NCBI GenBank assembly: GCA_965261645.1
Contig: CBDHDJ010000004.1
Coordinates: 930,001-994,000, forward strand
DNA: 64,000 bases
Direction: 5' to 3'
Source of the DNA: CBDHDJ01 sp965261645
GTDB lineage: Bacteria > Pseudomonadota > Alphaproteobacteria > SHVV01
This document shows positions 17,771 through 25,281 of this stretch, piece by piece. Made by a program: the position numbers and the translations under genes. A model generated the notes under the pieces. That model made no database searches and had not been told where the DNA came from. It was given only the letters and a program-made list of their open reading frames with translations. Position 1 is the first letter of the stretch, and each line of letters opens with the position of its first letter.

Positions 17771-19138
17771 TTATGGGGGCGCCAGAGCGGCGTGTGCCGT
17801 AAAGAACAGGGTTTTGTTGGGACAAGCGTCGGGTAGGGAGAGTTTGATGCGCCGTACGGAGTTGACGACCCTGGCGCCGATCTTGAGCAGCTTGAGACGG
17901 ATGGTTGAGGGAGCGGCGTTGGCCAGGGCGGTGTTTTTCAAGGCGACGCGGCGGATACCGTAGATGAGGACGTAGGCGAAGGCGGCGAAGATCAGGCGCA
18001 ATTGGTTGGCCTTGTAGGTGTGCGCGCTCATGCGGTTGGCGAACAGGTCGAGCTGGCAGTCCTTGATGCGGTTTTCCATGTCGCCGCGCGGGCAGTAGAT
18101 GTCTTCGTAGAGTTCCCCGGGCGGGACTTGATGGCGGTCGAGGGAGGTGACGAGGAAGCGGCAGCGCTGTTGGTGTCCGGGCCTGTGCTCGACCTTGGCG
18201 ATGACGCGCCGGGGCCGGGCCCAGGATCCGGACTTGGTCATGTGGTGGAAATCGCCGTAGGCGCGGACCGGCTGGCCGGTTTCGATCATGGCCATGGCGG
18301 CCTTGCCGCGGGTCCGGCGGGTTTTCTTGAGCAGGACCTCGTTGCGCGCCAGGCCGAAGACGTAGTCCACGGCGTTGCCCTCGCACCAGCGCATCAGGTT
18401 CTCGCGTGCGAAGCCGCTGTCCGCGCGCACCAGGATGTCGACGTTGGGCCAGCGCTCGCGGATCATCCGGACGATGCGGCGGATCTGGTTGCGCGCGCCC
18501 CTGGCGCCGTCGATGTTGGCCGGCCGGAGCTGGGCGAGCAGGAGATGGCGGCCGCAGAAGACATAGAGCGGCAGGAAGCAGCGGTGTTCGTAATAGCCGT
18601 GGAAGAAGGCGTTCTCCTGGCGCCCGTGGGTTTCCACGTCGGTGGCGTCGATATCGAGGGTGATGCGCGCGGGCGGTGTCTGGTGGGCGTCGAGAAACAG
18701 GGTGACGAACAGGTTGGAAAGCTTCTTGAGGTTGGCGGAGATCTGATGGTATCGGCGATCGCCGGTATTCCAGGCGTGCTCGACGCGGTTCAGCGTCGAC
18801 TTGCCGGCCAGTGCTGGCGGAGCCTTGCCGCCGGCCGGGACCGGTTCGCCGTCACAGCCGGCGAGGAGCTTGCACGCCGGGTCGTGGCGCAAGGCGTCGT
18901 GATCGTTGATGTCTTCGTAACCCAGGGCGATGCCCGCGACCCGCTGGGCCAGGAGAGCGGGGAGCGTGTGGACCGCCCTGGCGGGGTCGCGCCGGTCGGT
19001 GAAGCAGGCCGCCATGCGTTCGAACAGGCGTATCCGGTGCGCCCGCTCGCGCAACAGCAGGACGCCGGCGTCGGTGGTGATCTCGCCGCCGTCGAAGGCG
19101 GCGAACACCACCCGTTTGCCGAAATCCGAAAAGCGCAT
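17771..19138 (-). CDS. IS1380 family transposase
   Basis: 455 residues, intact. MRFSDFGKRVVFAAFDGGEI, TTDAGVLLLRERAHRIRLFE and ALGYEDINDHDALRHDP form the N-terminal part. ITLDIDATDVETHGRQENA (first acidic residue), VDILVRADSGFAREN (second) and YCPRGDMENRIKD (the final Glu) make the DDE set of the IS1380/transposase DDE group 1 family. ATG 19138 follows a GAGGAGGAA run. Length and motifs are complete, so the enzyme may be active. It is divergent from the passenger gene with a 134 bp spacer that probably carries both promoters. Confidence 0.93.
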   Translation of the reverse strand: MRFSDFGKRVVFAAFDGGEITTDAGVLLLRERAHRIRLFERMAACFTDRRDPARAVHTLPALLAQRVAGIALGYEDINDHDALRHDPACKLLAGCDGEPVPAGGKAPPALAGKSTLNRVEHAWNTGDRRYHQISANLKKLSNLFVTLFLDAHQTPPARITLDIDATDVETHGRQENAFFHGYYEHRCFLPLYVFCGRHLLLAQLRPANIDGARGARNQIRRIVRMIRERWPNVDILVRADSGFARENLMRWCEGNAVDYVFGLARNEVLLKKTRRTRGKAAMAMIETGQPVRAYGDFHHMTKSGSWARPRRVIAKVEHRPGHQQRCRFLVTSLDRHQVPPGELYEDIYCPRGDMENRIKDCQLDLFANRMSAHTYKANQLRLIFAAFAYVLIYGIRRVALKNTALANAAPSTIRLKLLKIGARVVNSVRRIKLSLPDACPNKTLFFTAHAALAPP

Positions 19139-19272
19139 CCGTTCCTCCTCGCCGATCGTTGCTCAGGCACCGTATATTGCGGCTTTGCCGGTCCTGCCGC
19201 GAGCCCCGTTGACGGCCTCGCGGCGTCTTCTGTTATCCTGCTGGGGTTGCCCGTCGATTGTCCGAGGATGCC

Positions 19273-20205
19273 GTGCCGGTCAGCAAGAACCGCCATAAGA
19301 ACAAGAAGAATGCGTCCGCGGGGCGCGGGCAAAAGGCCGCCGCGCCGCCCTTGCCGCCGGTGCCCGACCGGCGCGCCATGGAGAGGACGATGGCCAAGCT
19401 CGCTGGTGGGATGTCGCCGGACGGTCCCGCCGGCGGGGAAGAGGAGGCGTTGGCGCGCGCCCGGGATCTCATCTATGACGCCTGGGAGGCGGAGACGCCG
19501 GGCAAGCGTATCGGGCTGGCCAAAAGGGCGCTGGAGATCTCCGATCTCTGCGCCGACGCCCATGTTCTGCTGGCCGAGGAGGAGGCGAAGACCCTCGCCG
19601 AGGCGCGGCGCCATTACCAGGCCGGCGTCGCTGCCGGGGAATGGGCGCTTGGGCGGCAAGCCTTCGAGCGCGATGCCGGCCACTTCTGGGTCATCCTGGA
19701 GACCCGCCCCTACATGCGCGCCCGCGCCGGTCTCGCCGAATGCCTGTGGCAGGAGGGCGAGCGCACGGCTGCGATCGATCATTACCGGGAGATGCTACGC
19801 CTCAACCCGAATGACAATCAGGGCCTGCGCCACGGCCTGGCGTCGTGGCTGCTCGCCGCCGGCGATCACGGCGCCCTGGAGGAACTGCTCGCCACTTACG
19901 ATGACGATGTCTTCGCGGACTGGGCCTACGCCAGGACCCTGCTGGCCTTGCGCAAGGGCGACGAGAGCGGGGCGCACGCCGCCTTGGCGGCCGCCTGGAA
20001 GTGCAACCCTCACGTCCCCGCCCTGTTGACCGGCGCCACGCCGGTCCCCGAATACCCGGAGGATCACTACACGCTGGGCTCACACGAAGAAGCCGTCGTC
20101 TATGTGCTGCAAAACAGGGAGAACTGGTCGGCGACGCCGGGCGCCTTGCGATGGCTCGCCAAAGCCGTGCAAACCCTCCCGCCGCCGGACAGGAAACGGC
20201 GCTGA
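19273..20205 (+). CDS. ST7-like tetratricopeptide repeat protein, passenger of the IS1380-type element
   Basis: 310 residues from GTG 19273 (MPVSKNRHKNKKNASAG), chosen over TTG 19258 because GAGGA sits just upstream and because a basic MPVSKNR start is common in this family. A Lys/Arg-rich N-terminus is followed by helical repeats resembling the ST7 type: ARRHYQAGVAAGEWALGR, ETRPYMRARAGLAECLWQEG, AIDHYREMLRLNPNDNQG, and a C-terminal HYTLGSHEEAVVYV. No catalytic residues are visible. Such proteins are found as chromosomal genes in many bacteria with unknown function; carriage within an IS is unusual. It may be cargo caught by imprecise transposition. Confidence 0.8.
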   Translation: MPVSKNRHKNKKNASAGRGQKAAAPPLPPVPDRRAMERTMAKLAGGMSPDGPAGGEEEALARARDLIYDAWEAETPGKRIGLAKRALEISDLCADAHVLLAEEEAKTLAEARRHYQAGVAAGEWALGRQAFERDAGHFWVILETRPYMRARAGLAECLWQEGERTAAIDHYREMLRLNPNDNQGLRHGLASWLLAAGDHGALEELLATYDDDVFADWAYARTLLALRKGDESGAHAALAAAWKCNPHVPALLTGATPVPEYPEDHYTLGSHEEAVVYVLQNRENWSATPGALRWLAKAVQTLPPPDRKRR

Positions 20206-20289
20206 TCCGAAAAACACCGTGTATTTTTAACGGTCCCTGAAAATCCCTCTAAACGCCTGGTTCCAATAGATATTCAGAATCCGGGTAAC

Positions 20290-20294
20290 TCTCA
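20290..20294. repeat. Target site duplication TCTCA, right copy
   Basis: Second copy of the 5 bp repeat flanking the IS1380-type element. The sense codons of the TorT-like gene resume directly after it (GGT GAG AAA TCC GGG). Confidence 0.6.
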
Positions 20295-20621
20295 GGTGAG
20301 AAATCCGGGATCGAGGTCGCCGTCCAGTACCTGCGCGAGCTCGACCTGCAGGATCAGATCAAGCTGATCGCGTTCTACGTCACGCCGGGCGTCGAGGCTG
20401 GCATCGAGAACGGCTCGGTGTTGGGGACGGTGCTGGAGCCCACCGTGAAGTGGATGCGGCTTTGCGTGGCGCAGACCGTCCACGCCCTCGAGGGCCGGAC
20501 GGATCAACCGCTCGACGCATCGCCCGGCTTCTCGATGTTGACCGCCGAGGCGATGAAGACTTGGGATCGGGCTGCGGCTTTGGCCCCGCCGGGCTGGAAG
20601 CCGATCTTCACGCTCGATTAA
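20295..20621 (+). pseudogene. TorT-like periplasmic binding protein, 3' part
   Basis: The remaining 108 codons plus stop of the gene starting at 16749. The sequence includes VAVQYLRELDLQDQIKLIAF, YVTPGVEAGIENGSVLGTV and WMRLCVAQTVHALEG, which correspond to the second lobe of TorT (SFYLSHQVYRGLKRGRV and the ELAVEQAIRQL helix). It has no start or ribosome binding site of its own and is probably not translated. A strong terminator follows 33 bp after the TAA. Confidence 0.85.
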
Positions 20622-20654
20622 TCGAGTCAGTCACATCGTAACTGCGTAACGATA

Positions 20655-20687
20655 AACCCCGGGGCCCAGGCCCCGGGGTTCTTTTTT
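20655..20687 (+). terminator. Rho-independent terminator after the TorT-like gene
   Basis: A perfect 12 bp GC-rich stem (AACCCCGGGGCC pairing with GGCCCCGGGGTT, positions 20655-20666 and 20669-20680) is followed by CTTTTTT. It ends the plus-strand TorT-like transcript and separates it from the convergent second Rieske oxygenase gene. Confidence 0.9.
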
Positions 20688-20722
20688 CGCATCGAGCAGA
20701 GGGCGCCGCGGCCGCAGCTCCC

Positions 20723-21898
20723 TCACGCGGCGCCGAACATCCTATCCAAATAGCCGTTGATGATGTTGTAGACGGTGGTCTCGTAAAGCGACATCGGGCC
20801 CGGCTCGAACCGCCGCGCGCCCATGTTGCGCTGCAGGCTCGCCACCATGTCCTGATCTTCCGCCACGACCATGGTGAGCAGATCGTGGTAGGGCTTGACC
20901 TTGTCGGCGAAGTCGGGTTGCTCGTGCCACGCCGCCGGGAAGAGCGAATGCCACTCCATGCGGGTCTTGCCCGGCGCCAGCGGCCAGATCACCGCCGCGA
21001 CCACGGTGTCAATACGGGCGAAGATGTTCATCGTCGGAACGAGATATCCCATGCGGGCGAAGCTCATGGGATGGTCCTCGAGCCAGGGTATCTTGCCGAA
21101 ACGGGTCTTGCCATCCGTCGTCGTTGGCGCGGCGGGATAGAAGGCGGCGACGCCGCCGGTCTGCTCGTCGAGATCGTAGGCGAACGAATCCGCCGTCACG
21201 TATTCGCCGAACGAGCCCGCGTGCAGGGTCTGAAAGTGATAGACGTCCTGCAGGTTCTCGTTGACGAATTTCCAGTTGCAATCCACGTCGCGGATGAACT
21301 TGTCGCCGAGCCGGCAATCCTGCTGGCGGAGCAGGCCGAAGGATTGGTCGTAACGGGCGACGAAGGAGGAGAGCGGCGCGGCGTCAGTATCGAAATTGAC
21401 GAATACCCAGCCCGCCCAGACATCGCAGCGAAGCGGCTTCAAGCGGCAGGAGCGGGGATCGAAGCCTTGGGCCTCCTTCATGTAGGGCGCACCCACAAGC
21501 CGGCCGTCGAGGTCATAGGTCCAGCCGTGATAGGGGCACGAGAATTCCTTCAGGTTGCCCCCGCCCGAGGCCACCTCGACGCCGCGATGGCGGCACACAT
21601 TGGCGAAGGCGTTGATCTCGCCCCTCTCGTTACGCGCGAGGATGATCGGCTCGTCGATGATGCGGCGGGTCATGTAATCGCCCGGGCTCTCGATCTCCTC
21701 GACGCGGGCGACGCACAACCAATCCTTCATGAAGATCTCTTCTTTTTCCCGCTGAAACAGCTCGGGCGAATCGTAGATGTGGGGCGGCAGGTGACGCGCC
21801 CGTTGGAGCGGCGCGCGCGTCGGCCCGAACCGAGCGCTATTGCCGCTGGCCTGTGCTGCCTCCGGTGCGTCCTCGGCCAGGGTGTCCGTCACGACCAT
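20723..21898 (-). CDS. Rieske non-haem iron oxygenase, alpha subunit (copy 2)
   Basis: 391 residues from ATG 21898 with AGGAGGATACC directly upstream. Rieske ligands are CRHRG and CPYHGW (about residues 94-116). The iron site lies in CNWKFVNENLQDVYHFQTL followed by His. The Rieske half differs from copy 1 at only about 7 of 66 aligned positions, but the catalytic C-terminal half diverges much more. The two copies therefore probably share a reductase and differ in substrate. An N-terminal extension of about 25 residues rich in Ala and Glu is specific to this copy. It lies 95 bp downstream of the isomerase-like CoA-transferase gene on the same strand and may be co-transcribed with it. Confidence 0.92.
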   Translation of the reverse strand: MVVTDTLAEDAPEAAQASGNSARFGPTRAPLQRARHLPPHIYDSPELFQREKEEIFMKDWLCVARVEEIESPGDYMTRRIIDEPIILARNERGEINAFANVCRHRGVEVASGGGNLKEFSCPYHGWTYDLDGRLVGAPYMKEAQGFDPRSCRLKPLRCDVWAGWVFVNFDTDAAPLSSFVARYDQSFGLLRQQDCRLGDKFIRDVDCNWKFVNENLQDVYHFQTLHAGSFGEYVTADSFAYDLDEQTGGVAAFYPAAPTTTDGKTRFGKIPWLEDHPMSFARMGYLVPTMNIFARIDTVVAAVIWPLAPGKTRMEWHSLFPAAWHEQPDFADKVKPYHDLLTMVVAEDQDMVASLQRNMGARRFEPGPMSLYETTVYNIINGYLDRMFGAA

Positions 21899-21993
21899 GG
21901 TATCCTCCTATCGGGTCCGTCCCGGTTGGGTCTCTCGGGCGGGCTCCGATCAAGTGTAGGGATATCGGCCCGGCACCGCAATTCCACAGGCGT

Positions 21994-23217
21994 TCACGCG
22001 CCCTCCGCCCCGGCGACGATGCCGGCGTCGTGCAACGCGCCAATCTCACCGCTGCTCAGGCCCAGGAGCTCGCCCAGGACTTCGTCGGTGTGCTGGCCGA
22101 GCCGCGGCCCGGGCGACGGCGCGAAACGAGGTGTCGCACCGAACTCCAGCGGCGCACCGGGCACGAGGGTGAGCCCGATGCCGGGCTGCTCGATCTCGGC
22201 GAACATCGGGTTCGCGGTCGAGCAGCGGGCATCCTCGGCAATCATTTGATCGATCGTGCGGTAGGGCCCCCAGCACACGCCGGTGCTGTCGAAAGCGCGT
22301 TCGATCTCGGCCAGGGTTCGCGCACCACACCAGGGTTCGATGAGGTTGACAATGGCATCATGCAACTTGAAGCGCTCGCTCTCCACACTCAGATCGACGC
22401 CCTGCTCGCGCTCCAGCGCCGCGACGCTCCCGGCCAGTCCGGTCACCGTGACGAGTGCGTTCCACTGGCGTTTGGTGATCGCCAAGATCATCACGCGGCG
22501 ATCGTCCTTGGTGGTGAAATCACGGCCGAACGCGCCGAAGAGAACGTTGCCCAAGCCCGGGCGGCCCTGCCCGTTGATTTGCGCTTCCGCGATGAACGCG
22601 AGATTGGCCATGGTGGCGAACGCCACGTCGGAGAGCGCGAGGCGAACCAGCTGACCCTCGCCCGTCAAACGGCGGTGGCGTTCGGCGGCAAGAATGCCGA
22701 GCGCGATGGTCTGGCCGGCCAGCAGGTCCCACGCCGCCAGCACGTGGTTGACCGGCTGGTCGTGACTCGCGGGGCCGGTGATGAACGGAAGCCCGGTGGC
22801 GCAGTTGACGGTGTAATCCACCTCCGAGGTGCCGTCCCGGTTGCCGGTGAGGTTGACCATGATGAGATCGGGCCGCGCGGGCTTGAGCTCGTCATAGGCG
22901 AGCCAGCCGGTGGCGGGGAAATTGGTCACGAAAATACCCGCCTCGGGCCCCGGCGCCGAGATCAACCGCTTCACCAGCTCGTGGCCCTCGGGCCGGCGGA
23001 TATCGATCGCGATCGAGCGCTTGCCCTTGTTCAGGCTGGGCCAGTAGAGGCTTCGGCCCTCGCGCGTCACCGGCCAGCGGTGGTAATCGATGCCGCCGCC
23101 GATGGGGTCGAAGCGAATGACATCGGCGCCGAGTTGCGCGAGCGTCATGCCGGCACTTGGCACCGCGACGAAGGCCGAGCCCTCGACGATGCGAAGCCCG
23201 GCGAGGATATCGGTCAT
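21994..23217 (-). CDS. CoA-transferase family III protein resembling 2-methylfumaryl-CoA isomerase
   Basis: 407 residues. It opens MTDILAGLRIVEGSAFVAVP, then GMTLAQLGADVIRFDPIGGG, DYHRWPVTREGRSLYWPSLN and KGKRSIAIDIRRPEGHELV. This opening, with DPIGGG-DY-RWPVT, is as I recall it in proteins annotated as 2-methylfumaryl-CoA (mesaconyl-C1/C4-CoA) isomerase, an intramolecular CoA transferase of the 3-hydroxypropionate bicycle that also occurs in heterotrophs. The LALSDVAFATMANL stretch aligns with the catalytic Asp region. No other genes of that cycle are in the window. The adjacent Rieske gene suggests a role in degrading an unsaturated dicarboxylic or aromatic acid. The family is certain, the reaction less so. 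Confidence 0.8.
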   Translation of the reverse strand: MTDILAGLRIVEGSAFVAVPSAGMTLAQLGADVIRFDPIGGGIDYHRWPVTREGRSLYWPSLNKGKRSIAIDIRRPEGHELVKRLISAPGPEAGIFVTNFPATGWLAYDELKPARPDLIMVNLTGNRDGTSEVDYTVNCATGLPFITGPASHDQPVNHVLAAWDLLAGQTIALGILAAERHRRLTGEGQLVRLALSDVAFATMANLAFIAEAQINGQGRPGLGNVLFGAFGRDFTTKDDRRVMILAITKRQWNALVTVTGLAGSVAALEREQGVDLSVESERFKLHDAIVNLIEPWCGARTLAEIERAFDSTGVCWGPYRTIDQMIAEDARCSTANPMFAEIEQPGIGLTLVPGAPLEFGATPRFAPSPGPRLGQHTDEVLGELLGLSSGEIGALHDAGIVAGAEGA

Positions 23218-23579
23218 TGATGAGCCTCCCGGTACGGTTGCAGGGTGATTAACCTATGTTTATAACCGTCCCTCTCCCGGCTGGAAACCGGCCCTTTTTC
23301 GTTAACCTTTCGTTAACCTCCGCTCGGTAATTTCGTTTCTAGACAACGTGAGTCGGCGTCAATGCTACGACCGGCCAGGGGAGGAGGCCCGTGAGTTTCA
23401 CCGGAATTCAGGTCTCAGGTTGCGCATCGGCGGCAACCGCCGGTCGTGCTGCGATTTTGCTTGGCGGTTCTGCTGCGCCACCCCACCCGTAACCGTTGAG
23501 CACTCGCCCGGCCGGCGATCCATGAGCTCGCGGCCAGTTCCAAGGGTAGAAACGGCACCGGGCCAGGGAGGACGACCCC
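23218..23579. other. Intergenic region before the PAS kinase gene (362 bp)
   Basis: This spacer lies between the divergent CoA-transferase and kinase genes. It is AT-richer than its surroundings near 23240-23340, with a GTTAACCTTTCGTTAACC direct repeat (two GTTAACC copies), and probably holds both promoters. A possible 33-codon ORF with a good ribosome binding site sits at 23391-23492. No RNA gene or riboswitch was recognised. Confidence 0.5.
23391..23492 (+). CDS. Possible 33-residue leader or small protein
   Basis: GTG 23391 is preceded by GGGGAGGAG at good spacing. The frame reads MSFTGIQVSGCASAATAGRA and ends PPHP before a TAA at 23490. It is rich in Ala and Gly, with no motif. The ribosome binding site is the main support. 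It could be a leader peptide for the kinase gene 88 bp downstream, or chance. Confidence 0.25.
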   Translation: MSFTGIQVSGCASAATAGRAAILLGGSAAPPHP

Positions 23580-25281
23580 ATGTTCAGATTGCTGCGTTAT
23601 TTCTCGCTGACCAGCACCATCACCTTGGTCGTCGTCGCCATCATTCTGGTCTTCTTCTACCGTGAACACGCGGTCGATGACCTCGTCGACATCACCGAGC
23701 GCAAAAACGAAACATTAGCGCGCTCGTTCGCCAATGCCATCTGGCTGCGCTACGCGCCCTTTGTGGCCTCGGTCGGGGCGCTCGACGGCGATGAATTGCG
23801 GGCGCGCGACGAAACGCGGGAGCTGCATGAAACGTTACGAAGACTGGCGGACGAACTCCCCGTTCTCAAGGTCAAGATCTACGATCTCGAAGGGCTCACG
23901 GTCTATTCCCCCGAAATTGCCGAGATCGGCGAAGAGCAAGAGTGGCAACCCCGGATTCGTAGCGGCCGCACGGCAGGGAATGCCGGCCAGCAAATTGATA
24001 GAACGAGGCACTTTCAACGCGTTCGAAGGGGTGATCAACGTGCAGCGCGAACTCGTGGAGAGCTATCTGCCAACGTGGAGACGATGGGCGAATCGAAGGG
24101 GTTTTCGAACTCTACACGGATGTCACGCCGCTTGTTGCGCACGTCCAAGAGATGACCGCCATATTGCTGGGCGGCATCATTCTGCTGTTTGGCGCGGTGT
24201 ACGGCGTGCTTCTTCTGATCGTGTGGCGGGCCGGCCGCGTGCTCAAGCGGCAGTACGGTGAGCTGGAGAGCGGCAAAAAAACTCTACTGGAAACCAACGC
24301 GCGGCTGGAGCAGGAGGTCACCGAGCGGTGCTACGCTGAGGAAGAGCTGCGCCGCGCCCGCGACGAGCTGGAAATCCGCGTCGAGGAGCGTACGGCCGAG
24401 CTCAAGGAGGCGGACGAGACGCTGGAGCTCACCCAGTTTGCCATCGATCATTCCGGCGACCCGATCTTCTGGATCCGACGAGATGGCAGTTTCTCAGATG
24501 TCAATGACGCCGCGTGCCGCATGCTCGGTTACTCCCGTCATGGGCTATTGGCGATGTCTGTGTCCGATATCAACGTCGATATCAGTGCCGCCAGCTGGCC
24601 AAAAAGGTGGGAGACAGGCAAGACGAAGGGATTCGAAACCTTTGAAGCCCGCCACCGTGCGCGCAATGGGCTCATTATCCCGGTCGAGCTATCGATCAAC
24701 TATTTGGCGTTTCGCGGGGAGGAGTATTTTGTCGTCTTTTCGCGCGACATCACGGAACGCAGGTGGGCCGAGGAGGCGCTACGGAAGAGCGAACAGCGTT
24801 TCCGGGACTTCGCCGAATCGGCGGCGGACCGCTTCTGGGAGATGGATGAAAATTCCCGCATCTCCTATCTCGATGACGTCTCAGGCGGGATCGATACGGT
24901 CCCTGCTCAGCACGAGCATGGCAAAACCCCTTGGGAGCTTTTCGCGGCCGATCTGAAACACGACAAGAACTGGCAGGATCACCAGGCGACCCTCGAAGCG
25001 CATAAGCCTTACCGCAACTTCGAGCACGCCTATCGGGATCAAACAGGCGAACTCCGCTATCGGCGCGTGAGTGGCCAGCCGGTCTTCGACGAGAACGGCG
25101 GCTTCCGTGGCTACCGTGGGACGGTCACTGATATCACCGAGCGTAGACGGGCAGAGGAGAAGCTGCAGCGTAGTGAATCTATGCTAGGGACGGCACAACA
25201 AATCGCAAGAATCGGAAGCATATGAGTGGGATGTCACAAACAACGAGATCTACTGGTCAGACGAGAATTTTCGCATCTTCG
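23580..25281 (+). pseudogene. Multi-PAS membrane histidine kinase, 5' part (three frameshifts, then IS256-type insertion)
   Basis: ATG 23580 follows GGGAGGACGACCCC. The protein begins with a membrane helix (LTSTITLVVVAIILVFFY), a periplasmic sensor region, a second helix (ILLGGIILLFGAVYGVLLLI), a coiled-coil linker (RVEERTAELKEADETLEL), then PAS1 (FAIDHSGDPIFWIRRDG), PAS2 (FRDFAESAADRFWEMDEN) and the start of PAS3 (YEWDVTNNEIYWSDENF). Frameshifts occur near 23939, near 24083 and near 25219. Each is explained by one extra base, and sense sequence continues in the next frame each time (SGNPGFVAAARQG; GDDGRIEGVFELYTD; AYEWDVTNNE). The gene runs on at 26738-27615 and 29064-30695. Total length without insertions and indels is about 1,400 codons. 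Confidence 0.85.
25274..25281. repeat. Target site duplication CATCTTCG, left copy (IS256-type)
   Basis: CATCTTCG at 25274-25281 recurs at 26730-26737. Removing the element and one copy restores FRIFGIDPQEF across the join. An 8 bp duplication is standard for the IS256 family. Confidence 0.92.

Larger units (their letters stand above)
17565..20289. mobile_element. IS1380-type element with a TPR passenger gene (about 2.7 kb)
   Basis: The element interrupts the TorT-like gene and is bounded by the 5 bp repeat TCTCA. It holds a minus-strand IS1380 transposase (17771-19138) and a divergent TPR protein gene (19273-20205). Ordinary IS1380 members are about 1.7 kb with only the transposase, so this one is about 1 kb too long. 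I could not see a convincing terminal inverted repeat at the two boundaries. Only AGGCGTT with a nearby GGATTT is shared, at different distances from the ends. This leaves room for an alternative-end transposition of the kind ISEcp1 performs. Between the left boundary and the transposase stop lie about 205 bp with no gene. Confidence 0.75.

Noticed and set aside
18002..20029. Long plus-strand ORF of 675 codons over the transposase and the TPR gene
   Set aside because: It runs antisense to the IS1380 transposase motifs and then in a different frame through the TPR gene; its composition is that of a GC-rich shadow frame.
23279..23299. Small hairpin followed by CTTTTTC as a terminator
   Set aside because: The stem is short with a G-U pair, and no plus-strand gene lies upstream of it; it could be an attenuator, but support is thin.
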